A stretch of 64,000 nt of DNA from positions 164,059 through 228,058 of the forward strand of contig NZ_REFR01000016.1 in the NCBI RefSeq assembly GCF_003688555.1, in the 5' to 3' direction. Within the stretch, counting starts at the first letter, position 1. The number at the start of each line of letters is the position of its first letter. The notes below the pieces were generated by a model. That model was not told where the DNA came from and searched no databases. It saw only the letters and a list, made by a program, of their open reading frames with translations. Position numbers and translations under genes: made by a program. This DNA is from Eilatimonas milleporae (GTDB lineage Bacteria; Pseudomonadota; Alphaproteobacteria; Sphingomonadales; Kordiimonadaceae). This document shows positions 1-7,468 of this stretch, one piece after another.

Positions 1-1
1 T

Positions 2-1408
2 ATTTTCTGGCCGCGTTTGTCCGCTTTTTGCGAGGCTGTGGCCGGCCGTCGTGCGGCAGTCGATTTCCAGCTTGGTGTTCTGGAGGAATTGACAACGGTC
101 AGCCCTGATTTCTATCGCCTGATTGACCTGATCCTGATCGAGGCTGAACAAACAGCGCGTGGTGCGGACGATGTGCTGCCTCCCGGTTCTCTGGACCTGC
201 CGCTTCATCCGGACGTGCTGGAGGTAACCATGGCACAACTGGCCCGCGTTGAGGTGGCCGACTGGACAATGGCGGGCAAAGATGACCTTGTGGCTATGGG
301 ACAGGAGACCCGGGAATATGCTGGTGTACAGGAGAGCCGTTTGGCGCTGGCCCTTGGCGCGGCGCTACCCTCTCTAGGCATCGATGCGCAGGCCAACATA
401 ATGAACGCGGCCATACAGGCTGCGGTTCTGGCGCCTGAAACATCGGCGAATACGATTCGAATCGCCGCGTCGAAATTGATGGCACCCATCAATAGTGACA
501 ATCTGGTAATCGATCAAACTTCCGTTGAAACGGATGCAGCGGAATCCGGGACTGCGGCTGACCGGTCTTTTTTTGAACAAGCACAGCGCATTGTTTTGAA
601 AAAAGAAAATCGTGATTTGCATAGTGCCGAAAGCACTGAAAACGAATCGAAAACCGAATCAGAAAGTGATTCGGTTTTTTCGATGCAAGCAGCGACGGTC
701 CAACGTGCGGATGGTCAAAATGGACACACCCGGCATTTTGTATCCCTGGAACAGCTTTGGCGGGATGCCAGGACCGGGCAAAATCTGGCTCAAGTGGGGC
801 CGGTGATCGGTCATTTGGTGCGTGACTGGTCGCCAAATCTGACAGCCGAAGCAAGCGTTATAGTCAGGGCTTTGATGCTGACCGGCGATCTCCAACCCCT
901 GACTGTTTGGTCGCGGGCTTTGAGGGCGCAGTCATCAGGCCGCGATGTCGACCTCGATACAATGCTTGCCGATATGGGACCGCTGCTGGCGTTGTCTTTA
1001 CCCGACCTGGACGATACTGCCGCATTCAACGACGGACTGCTTCGTCGCTGGTGGCAGGTCCAGGCCGGACGGCCGGATGCCGCACAGCGTGGCGAAGTGC
1101 TTTTCTCGGTGATGGAAGCACTGGGTCTGTCGGTACCGGAAGATCTTTGGGCGGCCCTGGAGGAGGTGCCTGTTTTGCGGGCAGGTCTCAGCCCTAGTGT
1201 CCGTCAGTGGCGACAGTTTCTGCGGGACGGTGTGGCAGGAGACCGTGCCGCTGTCATAACCGGGGCCGTCAGATTGATGGGTGCCGCCGGTGGCAGGCCG
1301 GTTCCGGCCAGTCTTGCGGGCTCCGTGATCGGTATGTTGCGGGCAAGCGGCTTTGAGGGCGATGCCCGGGCAATTGCTCTTGAGTACCTGATTGCGCAAG
1401 GACTATAG
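2..1408 (+). CDS. Hypothetical protein, 5' end outside the window
   Basis: The reading frame is open to the left edge of the window. A TTG at 17 is the first possible start inside it, but residues before it also read through, so the gene is probably truncated. At least 463 residues are present. The protein is rich in Ala and Leu, looks helical, and has a hydrophilic Ser/Glu/Thr-rich linker at about residues 200-220 separating two Ala/Leu-rich halves. No signal peptide or catalytic motif is visible. It ends 36 bases before xerD in the same direction, so the two may be cotranscribed. I do not recognise the family; the linker DNA is more AT-rich than the rest. Confidence 0.75.
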   Translation: MFWPRLSAFCEAVAGRRAAVDFQLGVLEELTTVSPDFYRLIDLILIEAEQTARGADDVLPPGSLDLPLHPDVLEVTMAQLARVEVADWTMAGKDDLVAMGQETREYAGVQESRLALALGAALPSLGIDAQANIMNAAIQAAVLAPETSANTIRIAASKLMAPINSDNLVIDQTSVETDAAESGTAADRSFFEQAQRIVLKKENRDLHSAESTENESKTESESDSVFSMQAATVQRADGQNGHTRHFVSLEQLWRDARTGQNLAQVGPVIGHLVRDWSPNLTAEASVIVRALMLTGDLQPLTVWSRALRAQSSGRDVDLDTMLADMGPLLALSLPDLDDTAAFNDGLLRRWWQVQAGRPDAAQRGEVLFSVMEALGLSVPEDLWAALEEVPVLRAGLSPSVRQWRQFLRDGVAGDRAAVITGAVRLMGAAGGRPVPASLAGSVIGMLRASGFEGDARAIALEYLIAQGL

Positions 1409-1444
1409 CCGCCACGGTGCCCGTAAATAAACTTCGGTGGTTTC

Positions 1445-2353
1445 ATGTCGGATCATGACCTGATCGATCAGTTTCTGGAAATGCAGGCTGCCGAAAAGGC
1501 GGGTGCGATGAACAGTCTGGTTGCGTATCGGCGTGATTTGGAAGATTTCGGTTCAGCGTTGGATGGGTCTCTGGCTACGGCGCATGCCGAGGATATCCGT
1601 GCCTATCTCCATACTTTGCAACGTAAGGGATTGAGTGCCCGCACGGCCGCGCGACGCTTGTCGGCCATACGTCAATTTTTTTTGTTTCTTTACCGTGACG
1701 GTTTGCGTGCCGACAATCCGGCACAAGGGATCGACAGCCCCCGGCAGACAGCCCGTTTGCCGGCGGTGCTGGATGAGGCGGATGTGGACAGATTGCTGGA
1801 AACAGCCACTTCCCTTGCAGCAGGCGGAGGCATGAAGGGGTTACGGTTGCTGGCTATTGTTGAAACCCTTTATGCCACCGGCTTAAGGATCAGCGAATTG
1901 GTCTCTCTACCACGTCGGGCCGTTGGGCCGGATACGGATATGATCCTGGTCGCAGGCAAGGGGGGGCGGGAACGCCTTGTGCCGCTCGGCAGCCGGGCGC
2001 GCGAGGCTCTGGCCGCATATCTTGTCGTTGTGGACGGGACAAAGGCGGGCCGTGTTGGGAAAGAGGGAGACGGGTATCTTTTTCCGTCGGGGCGTGCGCA
2101 TCTGACCCGACGGCGGGTCGGGCAGCTCCTCAAGGAGTTGGCTGTCGTTGCCGGGCTGCCGACCGCCTCGGTCAGTCCGCACAAATTGCGCCATGCTTTT
2201 GCGACACATCTGCTGGCCCATGGGGCTGATCTGCGTGCCGTTCAGCAGATGCTGGGGCATGCCGACATTTCCACGACGCAGATTTACACCCACGTTCTGG
2301 ATGAACGTCTCAAAACCCTTGTATTGAAGCAGCACCCTTTAGCGACAGAGTAA
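1445..2353 (+). CDS. xerD: Site-specific tyrosine recombinase XerD
   Basis: Tyrosine recombinase of 302 residues. With XerC it resolves chromosome dimers at dif sites near the terminus. The N-terminal SAM-like core-binding domain spans about residues 5-90 and the catalytic domain about 105-295. All six catalytic positions are present: Arg148, Lys172, His246, Arg249, His272 and the nucleophile Tyr281. Length is normal for Xer proteins. XerD rather than XerC is chosen from overall motif resemblance and from its place just before accA, an order I recall from other alphaproteobacteria; XerC remains possible. The ATG at 1445 has only a weak GGTGG ribosome-binding site. Confidence 0.93.
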   Translation: MSDHDLIDQFLEMQAAEKAGAMNSLVAYRRDLEDFGSALDGSLATAHAEDIRAYLHTLQRKGLSARTAARRLSAIRQFFLFLYRDGLRADNPAQGIDSPRQTARLPAVLDEADVDRLLETATSLAAGGGMKGLRLLAIVETLYATGLRISELVSLPRRAVGPDTDMILVAGKGGRERLVPLGSRAREALAAYLVVVDGTKAGRVGKEGDGYLFPSGRAHLTRRRVGQLLKELAVVAGLPTASVSPHKLRHAFATHLLAHGADLRAVQQMLGHADISTTQIYTHVLDERLKTLVLKQHPLATE

Positions 2354-2539
2354 GCTGTTTCGGGACATTCCGTATTTATGACATTTGTTTGACAGTATGC
2401 TTGACACGGAGCGGCCCTTTTTCGATGGTGCGCCAAGGGCTGGTATGCCGGAATGGGCCGCTGCTGTTTCCCGGTTGCTTTACTGCACAAAGCCTGCTGC
2501 CGGACGATCAAGTCTGCTTTCATGAGGGCCTGCTGAGCC

Positions 2540-3511
2540 ATGATGACCTTTCTGGAATTTGAAAAGCCTATCGCCGAACTGGAAGGCAAAATCCGCGAGC
2601 TGCGCAGTTTTTCAAGCAGCGGTGGCTCCACGGTCCGTGATGTGGACATTTCAGCAGAGGTCGGACAGCTGGAAAGCAAGCTGGGCAAACTGTTGAAAGA
2701 TACATATGCTCACCTGACACCCTGGCAGAAAACCCAGGTGGCCCGCCATCCGGAACGTCCGCATTTCAAAGATATCGTCGCTCATCTGTGTGAGGATTTC
2801 ACACCGCTTGCCGGTGACCGTGCCTTTGGCGATGATCTGGCCGTTATCGGTGGTCTTGCCCGGTTTCGCGGTGAGCCCGTCGTCATCATGGGGCATGAAA
2901 AAGGTGCCGATACGGAAAGCCGCATTCGGCACAACTTCGGTATGGCCCGTCCTGAAGGGTACCGCAAGGCCGTCCGTCTGATGGATTTGGCAGACCGTTT
3001 TGGTCTGCCTGTCCTCACGCTTGTCGATACACCCGGTGCGTATCCCGGTATTGGTGCCGAGGAACGCGGACAGGCGGAGGCCATCGCCCGGTCAACCGAC
3101 AAAGCGCTTGAGATTGAAGTGCCGATGGTTGCCTGCATTGTCGGCGAAGGCGGATCGGGTGGTGCCGTGGCGTTGGGGGCGGCCAGCCGTGTGTTGATGA
3201 TGGAACATGCGGTCTATTCGGTAATTTCTCCTGAAGGATGCGCCTCTATTCTCTGGCGCACGGCGGAAAAGGCTGAGGATGCCGCGACGGCTCTGAAAAT
3301 CACCGCACAGGACTTGTATAAGTTGGGGGTGATCGATGCCATCGTTGAAGAACCTCTGGGCGGTGCCCACCGTGATGCCGAACGTGCCATGACCCTTCTG
3401 GGCGATGCCTTGGAACAGGCTCTGCGGGATATGGATGGTATTGACGGTGCCCGTCTTAAATCGCTGAAACGGGAAAAATTTCTTTCCATGGGCGATAAAG
3501 GTCTCCATTGA
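2540..3511 (+). CDS. accA: Acetyl-CoA carboxylase carboxyltransferase subunit alpha
   Basis: The 323-residue alpha subunit of the carboxyltransferase half of acetyl-CoA carboxylase; with AccD it moves the carboxyl group from biotin to acetyl-CoA, giving malonyl-CoA for fatty-acid synthesis in the cytoplasm. The N-terminal helical segment starting [15 protein letters not shown] and the crotonase-fold core ([17 protein letters not shown], then [12 protein letters not shown] forming the oxyanion-hole region) are typical. Length matches the family. Two adjacent ATGs (2540 and 2543) could start it, with GAGGG about 12 bases upstream. The gap of 186 bases after xerD leaves room for its own promoter. 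Confidence 0.97.
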   Translation: MMTFLEFEKPIAELEGKIRELRSFSSSGGSTVRDVDISAEVGQLESKLGKLLKDTYAHLTPWQKTQVARHPERPHFKDIVAHLCEDFTPLAGDRAFGDDLAVIGGLARFRGEPVVIMGHEKGADTESRIRHNFGMARPEGYRKAVRLMDLADRFGLPVLTLVDTPGAYPGIGAEERGQAEAIARSTDKALEIEVPMVACIVGEGGSGGAVALGAASRVLMMEHAVYSVISPEGCASILWRTAEKAEDAATALKITAQDLYKLGVIDAIVEEPLGGAHRDAERAMTLLGDALEQALRDMDGIDGARLKSLKREKFLSMGDKGLH

Positions 3512-3651
3512 CACCGTCCGCATTCGTGGGCCGGGTTGGCAAAACCCCCCCATTCCGGTCGCTGAACTTCAATCCGGATGTCTGTATTTCCCGGCACGAT
3601 ATCGTTGTTTTTTGCCATTGCAGCCTGATGATGAAGCTGGCATGTCTCCCC

Positions 3652-3683
3652 TTATCCACAGCTTTTCCACAGACTTTTCCACA
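3652..3683 (+). promoter_or_regulatory. Three tandem DnaA boxes upstream of nrdA
   Basis: TTATCCACA at 3652-3660 is a perfect consensus DnaA box. It is followed in the same orientation by TTTTCCACA at 3663-3671 and 3675-3683, spaced 11 and 12 bases, about one helical turn. Their position upstream of nrdAB fits the known DnaA control of nrdAB in Escherichia coli. The last box overlaps a candidate NrdR box. Confidence 0.7.
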
Positions 3684-3725
3684 ATATGTGCGTGGTGCGT
3701 CACGATTTTACACAACATGTTGACC
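3679..3725 (+). promoter_or_regulatory. Pair of NrdR-like boxes
   Basis: CCACAATATGTGCGTG (3679-3694) and ACACAACATGTTGACC (3710-3725) both resemble the NrdR palindrome ACACWATATATWGTGT. They start 31 bases apart, three helical turns, the usual spacing for NrdR pairs upstream of ribonucleotide reductase operons. The second overlaps the -35 element. Individual matches are imperfect (about 9 and 11 of 16), so the spacing carries much of the argument. Confidence 0.5.
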
Positions 3726-3749
3726 ACCTCCGTTTATCCGGCATAGGAT
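3720..3749 (+). promoter_or_regulatory. Candidate sigma-70 promoter of nrdAB
   Basis: TTGACC at 3720-3725 and TAGGAT at 3744-3749 are separated by 18 bases. The -35 lies inside the second NrdR-like box, so a bound repressor would block polymerase. The implied 5' leader to the nrdA start is about 240 bases and includes an inverted repeat at 3879-3895 (CAGGA and TCCTG arms). Confidence 0.45.
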
Positions 3750-3993
3750 GCGCATGCGGCAAGCATGTGAGGGGAATGTATATGCCCGCGATGCCGTTTC
3801 CCGGATAGGGAAATGTCTTTCTCCTGCTTGAAACTCGCGAAATTTATGCCTGTGTTCGACTTTTGTTCGCTAATCGGGCAGGATATATTGTCCTGTGCGT
3901 ACGTTTGGGGAGTCGCTGCGGGCCCATATATGTCACACGACGCTGCTAGGGTATTGGATATGCTCTCGTAGCCATGACGGAGAACAGGCGAGC

Positions 3994-5847
3994 ATGTTTG
4001 AGGTTACACAATTTCATCAGGGTGGGGCGGTCCAGGTGGACCGCAGCCGCGACAGCCTTTTGACTGCATTTGGAAAGGCGACGTTGAGCGACCGTTATCT
4101 TCTGCCCGGTGAAAGTTATCAGGATTTGTTTGCCCGTGTCGCCAGTTTCTATGGGGATGACAGGGCCCATAGCCAGCGGCTCTATGATTATATCTCCAAA
4201 CTCTGGTTCATGCCGGCAACGCCTGTCCTGTCCAATGGCGGTACGAACCGGGGGCTGCCGATTTCCTGTTTCCTGAACGAGGCCCAGGACAATCTGCGGT
4301 CCATTGTCAATTTGTGGACCGAAAATGTCTGGCTGGCTGCCCGCGGCGGCGGCATTGGGAGCTATTGGGGCAATCTTCGTTCCATAGGCGAAACGGTTGG
4401 AGGAGTCGGTAAAACCAGCGGGATTGTGCCTTTCGTACGGGTCATGGACAGTTTGACGCTGGCGATTTCCCAAGGGTCGCTCAGACGCGGATCCGCCGCG
4501 GTGTATTTGCCGGTCAGCCATCCCGAAATCGAGGAATTCATCGAATTGCGCCGCCCCACCGGCGGCGACCCCAACCGCAAGACCCCCAATCTGCATCACG
4601 GTGTTCTGGTCACAGACGCCTTTATGCGAGCGGTGGAAAATGATGAGGATTGGACCCTGACCAGCCCCAAGGACGGCCATGCGGTGAAAGCCGTGTCGGC
4701 ACGGGCGTTATGGATCCGGCTGCTGACCGCCCGGATTGAAACCGGCGAACCTTATCTGATTTTCTCGGACACGGTGAACAGGGCCATGCCCGAACAGCAG
4801 AAGCTGGCTGGTCTGACCGTGAAGACATCAAATCTGTGTGCGGAAATCACCCTGCCTACCGGCATCGATCATCTGGGCAATGAACGGACGGCTGTGTGCT
4901 GTTTATCGTCCCTCAATCTGGAGCATTTCGAAACCTGGGTGCAGGAACCCGACTTTATTCCCGATATTATGCGGTTCCTGGACAATGTGCTGCAGGATTT
5001 CATCGACCGCGCACCGGACAGTATGGCGAAAGCCCGCTATTCCGCCATGCGGGAGCGGTCCGTCGGCCTTGGCGTCATGGGCTTCCACAGTTTCCTGCAA
5101 AATCAGGGAGTGCCGTTTGAAAGTGCGATGGCGAAATCGTGGAACTTCCGGATTTTTCGCCATATCGAGGCAGGTGTGAACAGGGCATCCGCTGAACTGG
5201 CCCGCGAACGCGGGGCATGTCCCGATGCCGCCGACTACGGTATTGAAGAGCGTTTCTCAAACAAGACGGCCATTGCGCCCACGGCATCCATTTCGACAAT
5301 TTGCGGTGGGGCCAGCCCGGGCATTGAGCCGATTGCCGCCAATTCCTTTACCCATAAAACGCTCAGCGGCAATTTCAATGTCTGCAGCCAGGCGCTGACC
5401 GCCCTGCTTGAGGAAAAGGGCAGGGACACCGAGGATGTTTGGACATCCATCACGGCCCATGAGGGCTCTGTGCAGCATCTGGACTTTTTGACCGATGATG
5501 AAAAAGCCGTCTTCAAGACCGCGTTCGAAATCGACCAGCGCTGGGTGGTGGAACTGGCGGCCGACCGCGCGCCTCATGTCAGTCAGGCGCAATCGGTGAA
5601 TATTTTCCTGCCGGCCGATGTGCACAAGCGCGATCTGCACCAGATTCATTACCAGGCGTGGAAAAAGGGCCTCAAAAGCCTCTATTATTGCCGCTCGAAA
5701 TCAATCCAGCGGGCGGAGCTGGTCGCGGCTGAAGACGGCGAGCTGTCACCGGACGCGGAAAAACATGTCATGGGCAAGCCTGCCCAGATGTCCCTCGGCG
5801 ACGGTGTGGGTCATGTTGACTATGAGGAATGTCTGGCGTGCCAATGA
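3994..5847 (+). CDS. nrdA: Class I ribonucleoside-diphosphate reductase, alpha (large) subunit
   Basis: Catalytic subunit that reduces ribonucleoside diphosphates to deoxyribonucleotides using a thiyl radical generated with NrdB. The cysteine contexts match the E. coli enzyme: PISCFLNE (C225 equivalent), SNLCAEITLP (C439, thiyl radical), AVCCLSSLNL (C462) and the C-terminal CLACQ pair that regenerates the active site. The ATG at 3994 gives 617 residues and follows GGAGA; the frame runs upstream to 3895, but that extension has no family features. The protein lacks the roughly 90-residue N-terminal ATP-cone found in E. coli NrdA, so overall dATP feedback inhibition may be absent. It is followed 65 bases later by nrdB, forming an operon. 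Confidence 0.95.
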   Translation: MFEVTQFHQGGAVQVDRSRDSLLTAFGKATLSDRYLLPGESYQDLFARVASFYGDDRAHSQRLYDYISKLWFMPATPVLSNGGTNRGLPISCFLNEAQDNLRSIVNLWTENVWLAARGGGIGSYWGNLRSIGETVGGVGKTSGIVPFVRVMDSLTLAISQGSLRRGSAAVYLPVSHPEIEEFIELRRPTGGDPNRKTPNLHHGVLVTDAFMRAVENDEDWTLTSPKDGHAVKAVSARALWIRLLTARIETGEPYLIFSDTVNRAMPEQQKLAGLTVKTSNLCAEITLPTGIDHLGNERTAVCCLSSLNLEHFETWVQEPDFIPDIMRFLDNVLQDFIDRAPDSMAKARYSAMRERSVGLGVMGFHSFLQNQGVPFESAMAKSWNFRIFRHIEAGVNRASAELARERGACPDAADYGIEERFSNKTAIAPTASISTICGGASPGIEPIAANSFTHKTLSGNFNVCSQALTALLEEKGRDTEDVWTSITAHEGSVQHLDFLTDDEKAVFKTAFEIDQRWVVELAADRAPHVSQAQSVNIFLPADVHKRDLHQIHYQAWKKGLKSLYYCRSKSIQRAELVAAEDGELSPDAEKHVMGKPAQMSLGDGVGHVDYEECLACQ

Positions 5848-5912
5848 CGTTAGATAACGCCTCCGCCGTGAATTTGAGATCAGCCCTCAATCTGTTTGGG
5901 AAAGTGTAGCCG

Positions 5913-6872
5913 ATGTCGCTGACCGAAGACCGTCTGGTTTACAAGCCTTTTCGCTATCCTTGGGCCTATGAGGCATGGTTGACGCAGCAGCGTATCCACT
6001 GGCTGCCCGAGGAAGTGCCTCTGGCGGAAGATGTCAGGGATTGGGCCAATACCCTGACGGACTCGGAAAAAAACCTGCTGACGCAGATTTTCCGTTTTTT
6101 CACCCAAAGCGATATTGAGGTGAATAACTGCTACATGAAGCATTATTCCCAGGTCTTCAAACCGACCGAAGTGCAGATGATGCTGTCGGCCTTTTCCAAT
6201 ATGGAAACAATACATATTGCCGCCTATAGCCACCTGCTCGATACCATCGGTATGCCCGAGACCGAATATTCCGCTTTTCTCCACTACAAGGAGATGAAGG
6301 ACAAATATGACTATATGCAGCAGTTCACGGTGGATGACCCGCGCTCCATCGCTCTGACGTTGGCGGTCTTCGGTGCCTTTACCGAAGGACTGCAATTATT
6401 TGCGAGCTTTGCCATGCTGCTGAATTTTCCCCGCTTCAACAAGATGAAGGGCATGGGGCAGATCGTCAGCTGGTCGGTACGCGACGAATCCCTGCACTGT
6501 GATTCCATCATCACGCTTTTCCGCACCTATGTCGCCGAACATGCCGATATCTGGGATGAGGCCCTGAAGGCTGAAATCACCCAGTCCTGCCGGACCATTG
6601 TCGACCACGAAGATGCCTTTATTGATCTCGCATTCGGGCTGGGGCCGATCGACGGGCTGACGGCGGGGGAAGTCAAGGCGTATATCCGCTACATTGCCGA
6701 CCGGCGTTTGCGCCAGTTGGACCTGCGGCCTGTCTATGGCGTATCCAAAAATCCGCTTCCCTGGCTGGAGGCCATGTTGAACGGCGTTGAACACGCCAAT
6801 TTCTTTGAAAACAGGGCAACGGAATATTCCCGTGCCGCAACCCGCGGGTCCTGGGAAGAAGCGTTCGTTTAG
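5913..6872 (+). CDS. nrdB: Class I ribonucleoside-diphosphate reductase, beta (small) subunit
   Basis: Ferritin-like radical-generating subunit of 319 residues. Candidate metal ligands are Asp67 (TQSDIEVN), Glu98 and His101 (METIHIAAY), a Glu in the FTEGLQLFASF helix, and Glu and His in DESLHCDS. Tyr105, four residues after His101, aligns with the radical tyrosine Y122 of E. coli NrdB. This makes a tyrosyl-radical class Ia/Ib-type enzyme likely; dinuclear iron versus manganese cannot be told. It has no N-terminal ATP-cone, so the cone has not moved to this subunit as in some lineages. The gene ends 37 bases before a strong terminator and completes the nrdAB operon. Confidence 0.95.
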   Translation: MSLTEDRLVYKPFRYPWAYEAWLTQQRIHWLPEEVPLAEDVRDWANTLTDSEKNLLTQIFRFFTQSDIEVNNCYMKHYSQVFKPTEVQMMLSAFSNMETIHIAAYSHLLDTIGMPETEYSAFLHYKEMKDKYDYMQQFTVDDPRSIALTLAVFGAFTEGLQLFASFAMLLNFPRFNKMKGMGQIVSWSVRDESLHCDSIITLFRTYVAEHADIWDEALKAEITQSCRTIVDHEDAFIDLAFGLGPIDGLTAGEVKAYIRYIADRRLRQLDLRPVYGVSKNPLPWLEAMLNGVEHANFFENRATEYSRAATRGSWEEAFV

Positions 6873-6908
6873 GCCAATCCGGGTTCTCCTGTAACAGACC
6901 GACCTTGT

Positions 6909-6941
6909 CCTGGCAACAGGTGTGACCGCTGCCAGGTTTTT
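6909..6941 (+). terminator. Rho-independent terminator after nrdB
   Basis: CCTGGCA (6909-6915) pairs with TGCCAGG (6930-6936) and is followed directly by five T. It ends the nrdAB transcript. Confidence 0.7.
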
Positions 6942-6997
6942 GTCTGTTTTGCATGTAATCCGACTCTTTCGTCTTGGGCATGCCATTCATATGGAAA

Positions 6998-7073
6998 GGG
7001 GGCTCCGATAGACCGGCGGAGACAGCGAGGAGAGCTGGCCTCATGTGAATCCGCCGGACATCACGGAGCCCCC
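6998..7073 (+). ncRNA. Candidate structured RNA between nrdB and secA
   Basis: A 76-base unit closes with a perfect 10-base-pair stem (GGGGGCTCCG at 6998-7007 with CGGAGCCCCC at 7064-7073). Inside it is a second perfect 8-base-pair stem (CCGGCGGA at 7013-7020 with TCCGCCGG at 7050-7057), separated from the first by small asymmetric internal loops. The 29-base apical region can pair again (GAGG with CCTC). No T tract follows on the plus strand; a short TTT follows on the minus strand. It lies in 600 bases without a protein gene. It lacks the GGAAGCAGC loop of SRP RNA, a T-arm, and the P4 motif of RNase P RNA. Strand is uncertain. Confidence 0.45.
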
Positions 7074-7468
7074 TTATCGCGCCACGCCTAGGGCTGACTG
7101 GATTCCCGCGGGTTCTTTGTCCCATTGGGTCGGGGTTGGGACACGGGAAGGGCAGCGCGGCGACGATTTGGAGATCGTCTTTCAAGGAAAGCGGTGAGGC
7201 GGAACACTATACGATTGCCCCACCGCGATCCTCATTGAGTGCCACTCTATTACAGCCGGGCTGAGCGTTTCCTGATAAGCTTATTCAGCTTGCGTTAACC
7301 TTGATGGACACAAGACAGGGTTGAGGGGCCGCAAAACCGGTGGCAGCGGCAGATTTGTGTTTGTGTCCTGAAGTGGAAATAACGCCAATGGGTATCAAGC
7401 CTGCATTCTGTATGGCGTTAATGGCGGGGACGGTTTTGGTTCCGCCCTTTTTGTATCCGGCCGTTTTC
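7074..7468. other. Non-coding stretch downstream of nrdB and secA
   Basis: No convincing gene. There is a small hairpin, GACGAT with ATCGTC, at about 7157-7174. Another G-rich segment could fold back around 7190-7230. Short frames that run into the 3' end of secA in other phases have no recognisable features. secA and nrdB are convergent here, so most of this is 3' flanking sequence. Confidence 0.5.

Noticed and set aside
6998..7073. Identity of the hairpin as SRP 4.5S RNA (starts GGGGGCT as in E. coli)
   Set aside because: The essential GGAAGCAGC-type apical loop is missing and the unit is too short.
7091..7105. GGGCTGACTGGATTC resembling the 5' end of tmRNA
   Set aside because: No GGATTCGACGGG continuation, no T-arm and no tag-coding sequence nearby; taken as chance resemblance.
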